DNA of 64,000 nt from Heterocephalus glaber (GCF_000247695.1 NW_004624732.1:13935345-13999344), one strand, 5' to 3'; positions 12,701 to 26,584 are shown, counted from the stretch's first letter. Numbers and translations: made by a program. The notes: generated by a model from the letters alone, not told the origin.

Positions 12701-15700
12701 CAGGTGAAGTATGCTTCTACCGCTTCTCTTTCTATACTTTCTAGAATTCCTACAGCTCCCTGAAATACGCCACAGAGTTTCAAGTCTTGGTATATATTAT
12801 TTCTTCTGTTCACAATGTATAACCTTCTTGTCTGCCCATATATGTTAAAAAATGAGACCTAGAATCAGAAAGAACCAGGTTTGAATCTCAGTTCCACCAA
12901 GTTGACCTTGGTTCTTTCTGAGTTTGCTTCCTTATCCCACCCCATCCCCCCAAAATATAGTATCAGCACTTATGTTATAAAACAACATTAAATGATGCTG
13001 TTTTTAAGTTGCCTAGCAGAGAGACAGTGAGCAATCAGTAAGTGTTAACAAGTCATAACTACTCTCACCTTTCATGGGTCAACCTAATACCACCTCCTCC
13101 ATGAAACTTTCCCAGGTCTTCTTCAGTTACATCCACATGGAAACTACCACACTGTATTTAAAGTTAGGGTCATTTATCTGCTTCCCTCCTCACACCATGC
13201 TTATTTGGTGCTGAGGCTATCCTGTTCATCTTTGGTTCTCTGCTATTCAGTAGTATCTGGCATTTAGGGCTCAGTGTTTGCTAAGTGAGTAAATGAATGA
13301 ATGAAAAAAAGAAGAAAGGAAGGCCACTGGTTAACAAGTTTATTGGTTGTACACTGTGACACACAATGTTCTGGTTGCTAGGGGTACATGAATACACAGA
13401 TGGAGTCCCTGCCCTCATTGGGGCTCCCATTTTGATGAGGATACACTCAATAAACAAATAAATGCTTTGGAGAAAAATAAAACCAATTAAGGGGCAGCTG
13501 TTGCTCTTTTGTTAAGGAGGTCTTGGAAGGCCTAACAGGTAAGGTGACACCTGAACAGAGGCATGAAGGAAGCGAGACATATGGGTATTTGAGGAGATGG
13601 GGGCAGTTTAGGGGAGGAGCATGATCCAGATCAAGGGAACAGGCCAAGCACAAAGCTCCTGAGGTGAGTGTGCTGGGTATGTATGAAGAACAGGAAGCTG
13701 GCCAGTGGTCCTGGAGCTGCAGGAGTATGAGACAAGCTCAGAGAAGAAGTGGGGGCAGAACTTTTAGTTTTCTGTGAGGTACATATCATGGGCTATATGG
13801 GGCTCAACCATTCCTTAATAAAGAGGTAAGCTATCACTTTTTTGGGCATCTTGAAAAATCCTACTTATTTTTAAATGCAGCAAAAAGAAAAACCTTCCCA
13901 GCCTCAGTTAGCCTTAATGAGTTCAAATGAAACTACTCATATGATCTAAATCTCAATGGCTTTTGAGTTCTTGCCTGTGCAAACCAGAAAGCCCCATCTC
14001 AAGAACAATCCTTCTCCAAGTGTTCGTAGGAATCCTAACAGTGTGCACATGATCCCAATTGGTTGCTATGGCTAGTCAAATGTTTGCAGCTTCAGGCCTG
14101 ATGGTCCCACAGATGTGTCACAGTGGTAAGCTCCCCTCATGTCATCATTCCCTAGGCTGGCCAGAGGATCTGCAATTCCAGAACTCACAGAGGTGGATCC
14201 AGAAAGCTACCACTGTCCTTTAATACAAGAACCCTGCTCTTGTCAGGTGAGAATATTCCTTCTGGTTCAGATGAATGAAGCTGGAACTCAGCAAAACTTT
14301 GAACTGCAGCGTTACAGTGTCTATTGACACAGCTTTTGGTTTATACCTACAGCCCTTCTCTCCCCAGGCTGCACATTTACCTTCAAGTTGGTTGGATCAG
14401 GACATACCTGGAACCATGGCTCACCTCAATACTGTACTCCGTGGGGAGATGGGTCTGCTGTCAGCTTGTTCCTTCTTGCATGCCAAGTGTTCCTTTGGGA
14501 CTGCTGTAGTTTCTGTAAGTAGGCCTCTGCCAAAGCCACTGCAACCTGTTGGACCTGTCAATAACCAAGCCCAAAGGAGGACAAAGTTCAAGACCTTCAC
14601 CCAGGATCCTCGGCCCCAATAACAATCAACAAACACGAAATCTGAAGACAGTCATCACTCAAATATGTACCAGTATGGCTGAATCACATTTCCTTCTTGG
14701 CTGGGCCCACTGAATATCTTCTTTGGGATATCAGCTCTATCAACATCTTAACATTTTCCATTCCATTTGTTATCCACCAATGTGTGATTATGTTGAGCAG
14801 TAGCATCAAACCTGGAAAAGAAGGGGACCCATGTTCATTTCAGCTGGTCCAAGTACAACAAGGTCCAAGAACATCTTAAGTTCAACACAAAAATGCTAAA
14901 CTTGTAAGTAAATCCTAGTATTTCATTCAGAAAACACCGTAACATAACACAGCTTTGGAGGCAGAGAGAATAGACTTTGGATCTGCAATTTTTGGGTGAC
15001 CCTTCACTTTGGACCCATTTTTCTCATGAAAATGTAATGACAACTATTTCTTGCAAAACTGAAATATGTAAAGTGTGACCTGACGAGAACATTCCAGAGG
15101 GGAGTGGGGAGGGGTGGCACCCTTGCTCAGCATTCCTGCAGGCTGTCACAGCTCAGTTGTGTCCCTCAATAGGTCATCAGGCGCTGATGCTGGTGTGGAC
15201 AGAGGCATTGGTGGACAGCCACTAGATCTGCCGTATAAGACATGTTAAAGGGAGTCCTTCAAGTTCTAAGGAAAGGAAATTAGACCGAAACTGAAAGCCA
15301 TATTTTATAAGATTTTCCAATAAAGGTAAATACATAGACAAGTATAAAAACCTACATTATTGTAATTTTGCTTCATAACTCCACTTTTTATTCTTTTACA
15401 TGATTTAAGATAGAAAAGCATAAAAGTTATAAATTTTTGTTAGTGGGCAAACAATATATAAAGTTATAGTTTGTGGTGTCAATAACATAAAAGGGGACAG
15501 AGTTATAAAGAGTAGAAGCTTTGTATGATGGAAATTATTATTTTAAAAAAAGATTATTATAACTTTAGGAAGTTTTAGGTAAGTTCCATTGTAACTACAA
15601 AGAAAAAAACATACAGAATATATGAGAAGGGAATCAAACATACCATTCCCCCAAAAAATCAACTAAACACAAAGGAAGGCTGAGGCAGGAGGCAGTAAGG

Positions 15701-15850
15701 GAGGAAATGAGGGACAGGAAAAGATAAACAGAAAACAAGTAACAAAAGAGTGATAGTAAATCCATCTCTAACAGTAATTACTTTAAATATAAATGGATTT
15801 AACTTCAAAATAAAATGCATGTTGGCAGAATAGATTTAAAAAACGGTATC
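12700..15850. other. Intergenic sequence with faint ancient repeats
   Basis: MIR-like stretches are seen near 12870-12960 and 14950-15010. The rest shows no supported gene. Open frames at 14139-14640 have no recognisable product or splice context. Confidence 0.45.
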
Positions 15851-15852
15851 TG

Positions 15853-15996
15853 AAGCCAGGTGTGGTGGCACATGCCTGTAATCCCAGCACTCAGGAGGCC
15901 GAGGCAGGAGGATTGCCACAAGTTTGAGCCAGCCTAGACTACATAGTGAGTTCAAGGGCAGCCTGAGCTAAATAGCAAGACCCTGTCTCAAAAAAA
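15853..15996 (+). repeat. B1 SINE
   Basis: Well preserved, from ccaggtgtggtggcacat to gaccctgtctcaaa. Confidence 0.95.
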
Positions 15997-16000
15997 GAAT

Positions 16001-16082
16001 AGGGCCAGGGATTTAGCTCAGTGCACTGTGCCTGCCTCACAAGTTCAAGGTCCTCAGTTCAATCCCCGGTACCAAAAAAAAA
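16001..16082 (+). repeat. ID-like SINE
   Basis: It follows the A tail of the B1 directly, with a small deletion after box A. Confidence 0.9.
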
Positions 16083-16103
16083 AGAACAAACAAACAAACA
16101 AAA

Positions 16104-16170
16104 AGCCAGTTTCACCGCCTGCTGCGCAAGCGCAAGGACCCAAGTTCGATCCCCAGTACCAAAAAACCCA
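16104..16170 (+). repeat. ID-like SINE, 5'-truncated
   Basis: It begins within the anticodon-arm part (caccgcctgctgcgcaag), so box A is missing. It forms a tandem with the preceding copy. Confidence 0.85.
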
Positions 16171-16828
16171 AAAAAACAAAAAGCCAGGATGCGAATATAT
16201 GCTCCCTTCAAGACTCATTTTAGACCTAAGTACACATAAGTTGACAATAAAAGGATGAAGAAAGATATTCCATAAAAACAATAACCAAAAGAGTAAGAGT
16301 AGCTATAGTAATATCAGATAAAAAAGACTAAGTAAAAAACTGTTACAAGAGACAATGAAGAAAATTATATAATAAAATAAAGGTCAATTTAGTAAGTAGA
16401 TTTAACAATTATAAACATATATGCACCAAACACCATAGATACTAGAAGCAAATATTGACAGAAACAAAGAGAAAAGTAGACAGCTATATGATTATTGTGG
16501 TGGGCTTCAGTATCCACTGTCAATTATATATAAGACAGTAAGACAGAAGATCAATAAGGAAATAGAAGACTTAAACAACACCATAGGTTACTTGAACCTA
16601 ATACTCATATATACAACATTATCAGCTAATAATAAATAGAATAAACATTTTTTGCAGTGCACATGGTTGTGGGATATGTAACGCCAAAAAATGAATCTTA
16701 ATGAATTTTAAAATGCTGAAACTATACAAAGTAGCTTTCTAATCACAATCATAATACATTAAAACTAGAAATCAATAGCAGAAGGAAAACTAGAAAATTC
16801 CTAAATATGTGGAAATTAAACAGTACAT

Positions 16829-17058
16829 TCTTTTTTTTCTTCTTCTTCTTCATTTTTGGTAACAGTACTGGGAACTAAACCCAAGATCTTGCACATGCTA
16901 GGCAAGCACTCTACTTCTGAGCTACATACCTAGTCCTTTTAAATTTTATTTTGAGACAGGGTCTTGCTAAGTTGCCTATGGTGGATTTGAACTGGAATCC
17001 TTCTGTCTCAGCCTTTCAAGTAACTAGGATTACAAGTATGTATTACCATGCCTAGTAA
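16829..17058 (-). repeat. B4-like SINE (ID-B1 dimer)
   Basis: An ID-type half (gctaggcaagcactctac) is followed by a B1 half (gagacagggtcttgcta), both on the minus strand. Confidence 0.85.
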
Positions 17059-17358
17059 AACAGTTTATTCTTAAACAACCAATGGGTCACAACAAAAATC
17101 ACAATGGATATTAGAAAATACCTTGAGACAAATTTGAAAAACACACAAAATACTAAAACTTAATGAACACGACAAAAGCAATGCTGAAAGAGAAATTTAT
17201 AGCTATAAATGCTTTTAAAAAGATTTTAGCAGCAGCAACAACAAAAATAATGCAATGACACGAATAAGTCAGTACCTTTCAGTAATAACTCAGTGTGAAT
17301 GGTCTCAAATCCCCAACTAAGACAGTGATGAGCAGACTGGATCAAAAAGCAAAACCCT

Positions 17359-17440
17359 GGGCTGGGGATTTAGCTCAGTGGTTCCACTGCCTGCTTTGCA
17401 AGCACAAGGACCCAAGTTCAATCCCCAGCACCAAAAAAAA
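17359..17440 (+). repeat. ID-like SINE
   Basis: Flanked by AAAAGCAAAACC on both sides. A CTTTGCAAG anticodon arm variant. Confidence 0.92.
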
Positions 17441-17699
17441 AAAAAAAAAGCAAAACCAATGATATGCTGTATGCAAGAAACACATTTAATCAAAAAGGAA
17501 ATTCACAGACTAAAATCTAAAGGATGGAAAACAATATTCCAGGCCATGGGACCCTGAAAATAAGTAGGAATACCTATTCTATTTTAGACAAAGTGAACTT
17601 CAAGCCAAAACTGATAGAATAGGTAAAGAAGGTCACTACATATTGGCAAAGGAACAAATCAACAGGAAACAGTAACAATTACAAAAATATACGCAATGA

Positions 17700-17780
17700 A
17701 GGCCAGGGATTTAGCTCAGTGGTACTGCACCTGCCTCACAAGCACAAGGTTGTGAGTTCGATCCCTGGTACTGCAAAATA
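17700..17780 (+). repeat. ID-like SINE
   Basis: The tail is an (AAAT)n microsatellite that runs into a TA repeat. Confidence 0.9.
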
Positions 17781-18171
17781 AATAAATAAAATTATATATA
17801 TATATTTTTATATATGAACATATGCACTGAACACTGGCACACCCAACTTCATTAAACAAACTACTGGACATAAAAGATCACATAAACATCAATACAATAG
17901 GGAACCTCAATACCCCACTATCACAAACAGTTCAACTAGAGAAAAAAATCTAATGAAGAAATGTCAGAGTTGGACCACACCTTCAAACGAATGGACTAAT
18001 AGATACCTACAGTGCTTCAACCAACAACAAAATATACATTCTCAGCAGCACAGGAAACTTTCTCTAAAATAGACCATATACTTGCCCATAAAGCATGCTT
18101 AAATGAACACAAAATAATCAAAATTATCCAGGCATATTATAAGATCACACTACAATGAAACTACAAATATA

Positions 18172-18850
18172 GGGTGAGCTAGACAGGGTGAGCCCTTGAG
18201 GGAGACAATACAGAAGACAACTGAGGCCAATTTACTGAAGGCCAGGAATCAAAAAAGAGGAACTACTGTCTATACTCACATACTTACCTTAGGAACCAAC
18301 TGCAGTGATTAATATCCTAAATAGGTATCAATCACCAGGGTGGATGGGGGACCAAAACCTCCCTAGCCCATTGCTTACTAGAAAATCCTTATTCATTGCT
18401 TGCTACATGACTTGCCTCCTCATTTGATCTCCATTTAATCAATATTATCTAAGTGACTATACTTGTAATCTTATTGGTTGATCCTAGTTTTGTTCTACTT
18501 CATACCCACCTTGTGATTTCCCATTGGATTAATACTATCTAAGTGACTATACTTTTGATCTTATTAGTTGACTACAGTTTTGTCCCACTTTGAACCTGCC
18601 TAACCTCATGGCTTTGCTCAAAACACCCTTGAGGAGTGAGGTCAGTGGCCAACCCATTTTCCGAATGTCCCCTCCTGTTCCTCTCAGGCAGGAGCGGTCC
18701 TTCCCTCAATAAATATTCCCTACTCTTAACCTTTCCTGTTCCTAGAATTCATTCTTCAGTTTTAGAGAACATGAACTCAGTGTTTCAGATATTTAACAGG
18801 TTGGGAGTTATAATATTTGGATTATTTGGACGTCCTATATCATATGCCCT
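18172..18850 (+). mobile_element. Solo LTR with internal 90-bp duplication
   Basis: A non-L1 block interrupts the L1 frame. It has a polyadenylation region (caataaatattccctac near 18708) and two diverged copies of a 90-bp unit (ctaagtgactatactt at about 18450 and 18540). Both ends are uncertain by tens of bases. Confidence 0.6.
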
Positions 18851-19156
18851 ATATCACTATAGGCCAATCTCTTAAATGAACTTAGATGCAAAGATCCTCA
18901 ACAAGATACTAGCAAACAGAATGGAACAAAACATTAAAAAGATCATACACCATGACCAAGTAAGATTCATTCCAGGGATGCAAGGATGGATCAACATATG
19001 CAAATCAAATGTTATACATCACATGAATAGAAGTAAAGACAAAAATCACGTGACCATCTCAATAGATGTAAAAAAAACCCCAACCCTTTGACAAAATCCA
19101 ATATCCACTCATTAAAACAAACAAAAACAAACAAACAAAAAACCCTGAGTAAGTAT

Positions 19157-19550
19157 TGTCAGACCCCCACCCAGGCAGAAGAGAAAAACTTCCCAGGCAA
19201 TGCAGTTACACAACCGCAAGGTGCAAAGGATATCAGGAAGCTAAGGCCTGGGTTGAGATAAGCAGCCTGCCCCATGCAGCAACATCTGCGGTGGAGATAC
19301 CCCCTGGAGACCACCAGACTTCCTCTGCCCCAGAACAAAGACTTCCTCCACTCCAGGACAAAATTTTCCACTCCTCCTGGTACTACCCCTCCCCTACCCA
19401 AACTCTTCTATAAGGTTTCCCCTCACCCAAGCTCCCAGGGTCAACATTGCCCTTGACTGGCCTGTCCCCAGGCTGAAAAATAAAACCTCGCTTGTTGCTT
19501 CATTTTTGCCTGCTCTGGTGGTCTTGAACATGCCTCAGTTCACCCTAACA
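19157..19550 (+). mobile_element. Solo LTR (TGTCAGACC...CCTAACA)
   Basis: The 394-base element has TG...CA ends, a C-rich body and an aataaaacctcgcttg polyadenylation region. It is flanked by GTAT (left) and GGTAT (right), and sits in L1 ORF2. Confidence 0.8.
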
Positions 19551-19951
19551 GGTATAGAAGGACTTTATCTCAATCTGATAAAAGCCATTTATGACACATC
19601 ATATTAAATGGGGGAAAAACTGAAAGCTTTCCCTCTAAAATCAGAAACAAGACAAGGACATTCCCTATCACCATGCCATTTCAATATAGTTACATACATG
19701 AAACTTTAGACAGAACAATCAGACAAGGACATAAAAGAGGTATGTTCCATGAGGAATGTAATCATGTACTGCAAACATTTACCAATAAAAATAAAAATTT
19801 TAAAAATGGGATATGTATAAGACACGATGAAGTCAAACTATCCTAATTTGTAGACAACATGGAAGACCCCAGAAAACCTCCACTAAAAGACTCCTAGAAC
19901 TAATAAATTCAGTAAGATAGCAAGATACAAAATCAGCACACAAAAATCAGT

Positions 19952-20112
19952 AGTTTTGTTTGTTTTTGGTTTTTTGAGACAGGGTCTTGCTATATAGTCC
20001 AGGCTAGCCTTGAATTCACTGTGTAACCCAGGCTGGCCTCAAACTAGCTGGGATCCTCCTGCCTCAGCTTCTCCAGTGCTGGGATTACAGGGGTGTGCAA
20101 CCATGCCCAGTT
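19952..20112 (-). repeat. B1 SINE
   Basis: Full length, with a (TTTG)n tail at its left side. Confidence 0.92.
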
Positions 20113-20929
20113 ATCAATAGTGTTCTTATACACCAATAAAACCACTGAAAGACAAATTAGGAAAAGAAGGAGCTGAAAGAGTTCTATAAGGTAAACTACA
20201 ATACTCAGAAAAAGGAGATTAAAGAGGACGTGAGAAAAATGGAAAGATATCCTCTGTTCCTTGATAAGCAGAACCAATTTTGTCAAAACAGCCATATTTC
20301 CATAACTGATATACAGACTCAAGATATCTAAATCAAAGTATCAATGGCATTCCTCCAAGAACTAGAGAAAACAATCCTAAATTCATATGGAACCAGAAGA
20401 CATGCAGAATGGCAAAAGCAACCATGGACAACAAGAGCAAAGCATGAGGTATCAACAACCCCAGATTTAAAGTTACATTACAAAGCTACAGTGATAAAAA
20501 CAGCATTGTACTGGCAGAAAAACAGATATGTGGATCAATGGAACAGAACAGAGGATGCAGAAACCACCTCAGGCACATTCAATCATCTGATCTTTGACAA
20601 AGGGGCCAAAACCATACACTGGAGGAAAGATAGTCTTTTAATAAATGGTGTTAGGAAAAGTGGCTATCCACATGCAGAAGAATGAATTTAGACCTGTATC
20701 TCTCCATGTACTAAACTAGAATAAGAACAGATAAAAGAACTAAATGTTAAAACAGAAATGATCTTCTGGAAGATAAAAATTGTACAATTCTTGAAGGTAC
20801 AGGCAAGGACTTTCTGAACATAACCTTAAGTGGACCAAAATCATCAAGAAGTCAACAAATGGGAGTGCACCAAATAAAAAAGCTGTGCAGCAAAGAAAAC
20901 AATCAAGTGAAGAGACAACTGACAGAACA

Positions 20930-20930
<1 letters not shown>

Positions 20931-20960
<30 letters not shown>
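20931..20960. repeat. (AAT)n microsatellite
   Basis: A run of aat/gat trinucleotides within the L1. Confidence 0.85.
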
Positions 20961-20962
<2 letters not shown>

Positions 20963-22078
20963 ACCTGCCAGCTACTCCAGCTACTCCTTGGACAGAAGCC
21001 TAATATCTAGAACATAGAATGAACTAAAAAAATTAGACCTCCCAAAATAAAAGACCTAATTTAAAAAAATGGGCACCTGAAATGAATAGATACTGCTCAG
21101 TACAAATGGCCAGTAAATACATGAAAAAATGTTCAACATCTCTGGCCATTAGAGAAATGCAAATTAAAACAATGCTGAGATTCCATATCACTCCAGAAAG
21201 AATGGCTATCATCAAGAAATCAAATAATAACAAATCCTGGTAAGGCTTCTGGGAAAAAGGAGCTTTTCTACATTGTTGCTGTGAATGTAAGTAGTACAAC
21301 CACTACAGCTATCAGTATGGAGATTCTTCAAAAAATTTAAACTAGAAATTCCTTTCAATCTAGCTGTTCCTCTTCTAGGTATCTTCCTGAAAAAGTTAAA
21401 CATGTCATATTAAAATGATGCACACATATCCATGTGTATAGCAATATAACTCCTAAAAGCTAAATCTTGGAAGCAGCCTATATGTCTATCAATAGATGAA
21501 TAAGTAAAGAAAATGTGTTTATACACAATGGAGTAGTACTCTGCTTTAAAGAGTAACTTTGACCATTTGTAGGTAAATGGATAGACCTTGAGACCATGTT
21601 AAGTGAAACAAACCAGACATACATATCACACAGTTTATCTTATATGAGAAACCCAAAGCCAAGACAAATGGAGGAAACAGTGAGACACATCTCTTGCAAA
21701 TGGGAAGGGACCAATCTGGAAGGATAGAGGGAAGGGAAACGAGACATAAAAAGAATTAAGATGTTATATACATGTACAAATTTCCCAGGATGAATGTAAT
21801 TACTATGTATTATAAATGTGTACTAAAAAAATAAAAATTTGAAAGAAAAAAATTTCAAATTAAGAACCTAATTTTATACCTTAAGGAATTAGAAAAAGAA
21901 CAAACTAAACACAAAGCAAATACCAGGAAAAAAATGGTGAAGATCAGAGCAGAGATAAATAGACTAGAAAAAAGAAAAACACAAGGAAAACCAAGAGTTG
22001 GTTCTTCAAAAATATCAGCAAAATTGACAAACCTTTAGGTTAAGCAAGAGAGGGAAATAAAAATTAGAATAAAAAGGA

Positions 22079-22213
22079 GCCAGGCACTCCTATAATCCCA
22101 GGGCTCGAGAGGCTGAGGCAGAATTGCCATGAGTTCAAGGCCAGCCTGGGCTACATAGTGACTTCAAAACCAGCCTGAATGACACAGTGAGACCCTGTCT
22201 TAAAAAACCAAAA
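22079..22213 (+). repeat. B1 SINE
   Basis: Lacks part of the usual cctgtaatcccagca region. Runs to gaccctgtctt and an A-rich tail. Confidence 0.9.
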
Positions 22214-23603
22214 TTAAAAAAAAAAAAGAAAAAAGAAAAAGGAGACATTATGATCAATTGTACAGAAATAAAAGAGTATAGAGTACTGTGACCATCTATA
22301 TATCATCAAATTGGGTAACAGATAAAATGAACAAAGTCCTATGCACAACCTACCAACTCTGAGTCATTTAGAAGTGTAAATCTGAGTAGATCTGTAACTA
22401 GTACGGAGATGGGATCAGTTACCAAAAACCTCCCAACAAAGAAAAGTTCAGGACCAGATGGCTTTACTGGTGAAGTCTACCAAACATTTAAAGAAGGAAC
22501 ACCAGTCCTCCTCAAATTATTCCAAGAGATTTGAGAGAGTACTTCCAAACTAAGGGCAGGATTATTGTGATACCAAAACCAGACATACCCTACAAGAAAA
22601 CTACAGACCAATATTCTTGATGAATATTTTTCCAAAACTTCTCAACAAAATACTAGCAAACAAAATTCAGCAGTACATTAAAAGGATTATATACCATGGC
22701 CAAGAAGGGTTTACTTCCAGAATGCAAAGATGATTCAACATAACAAAAATCAGTGTAATATACCACATTAACAGAAGGAAGGAAAAAATCTATGATCATC
22801 TGGGTGCAGAAAAAAAACATTTGACAAGCCCAAATTTCTTATAAAAACACTTCAATAAATTAGGAACAGGAGAAAAGTCAGCATAATAAAGGGCATCTAT
22901 GAAAATCCCACAGTGATAAAAGACTGAAAACTGGTTCTCTAACATCGGAAATAAAACAAGGGTGCCCACTTTCACCATCATATATTCAACATAGTATTGG
23001 AAATCTCAGCCAAATCAACTAGGCAAGAAAAATAAATAAAAGATATCCAAATAGAAAAGTAAAATTATGTACAGATGACATATTAAATGAAGAAATGCCC
23101 AAAGATTCCACAAAACAAACAAAACACCCTCCAAAACAACAAAACCAACTGTTAGAACTAATAAATTCAGCACAGCTGTAGGATGAGAAATCAACACAAA
23201 AATCAGTTGCATTTGTATATGCAAACAATGAACAATTCTAAAGGAAATTAAGAAAATAACTTACAATAGCATAAAAAAATAATTTGGAGTAAACTTAACC
23301 AAGGATGCAGAAGACTTGTATACTGAAAATGGTGCTGAAATTAAAAATAATTTAAAATAAATGGAAAATCCCAGATGAGCCCCCACCCCAAAATAAAATA
23401 AACGGAAAGATACTGTGCTTATGTACTAGAAGACTTAATATTATAAGGATGTTGCTACTACCTGAAATGATCTACAGATTCAATGGAATCCTTATCAAAA
23501 TCCCAACAACGTTTACTGCAGAAACAGAAAAATTTATCCTAATGTTCATATGAAACCGTGAGGAACCTCAAGCAGCCAAACAAATCTTAAGAAAAAAAGG
23601 TAG

Positions 23604-23688
23604 GGCTGGGGGTTTAGCTCAGTGGTTCCGGTGCCTGCCTCACAAGCGCAAGGTCCCGAGTCTGATCCCTGGTACCAAAAAAAAAAAG
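23604..23688 (+). repeat. ID-like SINE
   Basis: Flanked by AAAAAAAGGTA on both sides. Box B has a change (gtctgatcc). Confidence 0.92.
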
Positions 23689-24462
23689 GTAAGAGGACTC
23701 ACATTTCCTGAATGCAAAGCTACAGTAAGCAAAACAGGGTTATCTTGGGGAGAAAGACAGAGCAACTGAACAGAAAAAACTACAAAAATAAATCCTCATA
23801 TGTGATGAAATGATTCTAGGAATGGTATCAAGAGTACTCACTGGGAAAAGGATACTCTTTTTTAACAAATGGTGTTGGGAAAATTGTATATCCACATTCA
23901 AAGAATGAAACTGGAGTCTTATCTCAAAATGGATCAAATACCTAAATATAAGAGCTAAAGCTACAAATTCTAGAAAACATAGGGCAAAAGCTTTATAACC
24001 CTCAATTTGGCAATGATTTTCAGATGACATCAAAAAAGCACAAGCAATAAATGAAACAGATAAACTATATGAAAATTATAATTATTCATGTATCAAAGGA
24101 CACACTCAACAAACTGAAAGGCAACCTAGGATAGAAAAAATGATTCGCAAATAATATATCTAAAACATTAATACCAGAATATAGAAAGAAGTTGCTACCT
24201 AGAATAGTCAAAATCACAGCGATGGAAAGTATGGTTGTCGACAACTGGAAGAGAAAACAGGGACTTGTTTAAGGTAAGCTATGTTTTGCAAGACGAAAAG
24301 ATTTCTGGAGATGGATAGTACTGATAGCTGCATAACAATGTGGATGCACTCAAATACCACTAACTACATCTAAAAATGGTTGAAATGGTAAACTTTATGT
24401 AACTTTTTACACAATTAAAAATATTTTACCAAAAAAAAATAGAAAAATAAAAGTGATTTGCC

Positions 24463-24563
24463 CAGCAAGGCGGTACACCCTATAATCCTAGTACTCAGGA
24501 GGCTGAGGCAGGATTGCATCAAGCTTGAGGCCAGCCTAAACTACATAGCGATAACCTGTCTCA
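24463..24563 (+). repeat. B1 SINE, diverged
   Basis: A short B1 with several deletions, directly after the L1 tail. Confidence 0.8.
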
Positions 24564-24599
24564 ACTTCCTCCCCTCAAAAAGTGACTGTATTATTCTAT

Positions 24600-25580
24600 C
24601 CAAGTGATTAAAGTTAGTAACACTAATTCTTGGACAAACTAAAATCCATGTTCTTGAGAGAAATGGATTTGCAAACCAACAATATGCTTATGTAAGATGA
24701 CATAAATGTGGCAAAATGGTAAATACCAGAACTTGAATACGGGAGTTAATCTTACCATTCTCAAAGTACTATAAATTGGAAATATCTCCAAATTATTTTT
24801 TAGAAAAATTATTCTGGTAGGCCAAGCTTCATACTTCCCCAAATAAATCATGTACAGTACTCAGGATGATGTAGGCAGGAACTAGCAATTTCCCCTTCCA
24901 AAACCAGTAGAAGAGAATGAATTTCCCAAGTATGATCATCACTTTATTACCTGATGCCATCACTTGCCCTGATGTCATTAAGTGGTATTTTCAGATAACT
25001 GGAACTTGCCCTACTAAAGGCCAAAATGTTGGTATCTTTAAAATATTCCTGAAAAACTTGTCTTTTTTGTTTATAATGGTAAGCATCTGTAAGGTTTCAC
25101 TAGATGTGCATTTTTTTGCGCTCAAGTATTTTTGATGGTAAATAAAACTGCCAAAAGTAGTTTAGATTTTTGTCTCCACCTAGTGGTCAGCATTACCGTT
25201 GACTGCCTTTGCATACTTGCTTTGTACGTCCCATTTGTGAATCTGAGTTTGTTGAAAGTTAAGTGTAAAAACATTGAGAGGTCCTTTCAGTAAAAGTTTT
25301 TGTGCATTAGCTTTCTGAAAGGTCTTCATGGCCAGTAATATTCTCATGTGTTCCCAATTTGTATCAGAGTAGGATTTCTATAATTTAAATGGTTACTGAT
25401 TAAGTTTTCTTGGGCTTACTCATCTTGACCCATCAGAGTTCTCATAAATCTTGCAGACTAACAATTTAAAATATCACAAAAATAAAGCAGTAAGAAACAC
25501 AACTTTAAACTGTAATTTCTCCCTCTTCTGTAACTGCCCAACTTTCATAAGCAATTGGTGTATTTTCAATTATATCCATG
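24600..25580. other. Unique intergenic sequence
   Basis: Nothing recognised on either strand. Confidence 0.5.
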
Positions 25581-25589
25581 TTTCTAGGG

Positions 25590-25730
25590 TTTTTTTCAAG
25601 ACAGGGTCTTGTTATGTAATGTAAGCTGGTCTTGAACTCACTATGCAGCCCAGCCTGGACTCAAATTTGTGTGAACCTCCTGCTTTAGCCTGAGTGCTGG
25701 AATTACAGGTGTGCACTGCCACACCCAGCC
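25590..25730 (-). repeat. B1 SINE
   Basis: Full-length reverse copy, followed at once by a second one. Confidence 0.88.
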
Positions 25731-25761
25731 ACATCCATACTTCTAAGACATTCTCTCTTTT

Positions 25762-25865
25762 TTGGAAGGCGGCATCTATGTAGTCCAAGCTGGCCTCAAA
25801 TTCCCAATCCTCCTGCCTCAGCCTCCTGAGTGCTGGAATTACTGGTGTGTACCACCATATCCCTC
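25762..25865 (-). repeat. B1 SINE, 5' part replaced
   Basis: The tctatgtagtccaagctggc segment is kept. It is tandem to the previous B1 and likely inserted separately. Confidence 0.8.
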
Positions 25866-26580
25866 TAAGGCAGTATTTAACCTATTCCTGGAGAGAAATT
25901 AAAATGTATTAAAATAAACTATTTCCTAACAAGAGAAACACATAGATTTTGTTGGTATTGTATTTCAACTCCAACTGGGATACTGCAATTCAGCTGATAC
26001 TAAATGCCCGGGGTTAGTACTGGGCTGCACAAATTTAAGGCATAGCCCTCCCTTCATAAGACTCCCTCCAGTTCAGATGTTAGCTCCAAGTGAGGTCTCC
26101 ATGCCATCAATAGTTCTGACTGATTACAAATCTGGGGTACCCATGAGTCTCTTCATTCAAGAATTTGCTAAAATCAGTCACAGAATTCAGACCATCTATA
26201 TAATGGCCTGGAACGTCTGTATACAGAAAGTCTGTAATCAAAGCTCTTAATTGAGGTTGCACTACAAAGGCAAAAACAAAAACAAAAGCCCCATGAATGG
26301 ACCTCTACAATCTGACTTGGTTAAAGATCTTTATGGTGACCATTCTTCAATCTAAAGCTACCTAGGGACCAGCCCTGAGTTGCTCTTATCAGCATAACAA
26401 AGACACACATCATTTAGGAAAACCAAGGGACCCAAGGGTTTATCACCTTTCTTGTCAGAAACCAGGGACAAAAACCAAACAAATTCCTTATTATGCCAGT
26501 CAGTATGAGATATTTTTTACTCACCAAAAACCAATCTCTGGCTCCAGCAAGAATGCATTCTGTAAGACAATGAATAGACG
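25866..26580. other. Sequence downstream of the IWS1 3' end
   Basis: AT-rich unique DNA. No exons of a neighbouring gene (for example PROC, which flanks IWS1 in human) were seen. Confidence 0.5.
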
Positions 26581-26584
26581 GCCC

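Larger units (their letters stand above)
16190..21845 (+). mobile_element. Degraded LINE-1 with nested insertions
   Basis: ORF2 landmarks lie in order: the endonuclease region (about 17455-18160), the reverse transcriptase piece [19 protein letters not shown] (18876), a block near 19560-19930, [18 protein letters not shown] (20610) and the terminal region to the A-rich end near 21845. Two solo LTRs, a B1, a B4 and ID SINEs break it up. Confidence 0.85.
21855..24445 (+). mobile_element. Older LINE-1 ORF2 and 3' end
   Basis: A second, more decayed ORF2: the linker (about 21900-22040), reverse transcriptase region (22440-23060), C-terminal part (23460-24000) and an A-rich end. It is interrupted by a B1 and an ID-like SINE. 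Confidence 0.8.

Noticed and set aside
14139..14640. Several plus- and minus-strand frames of 60-115 codons
   Set aside because: Mutually overlapping, no known product, no splice or promoter signals.
10226..15850. Exons of PROC, the human neighbour beyond the IWS1 3' end
   Set aside because: No serine protease, EGF or Gla signatures on either strand.
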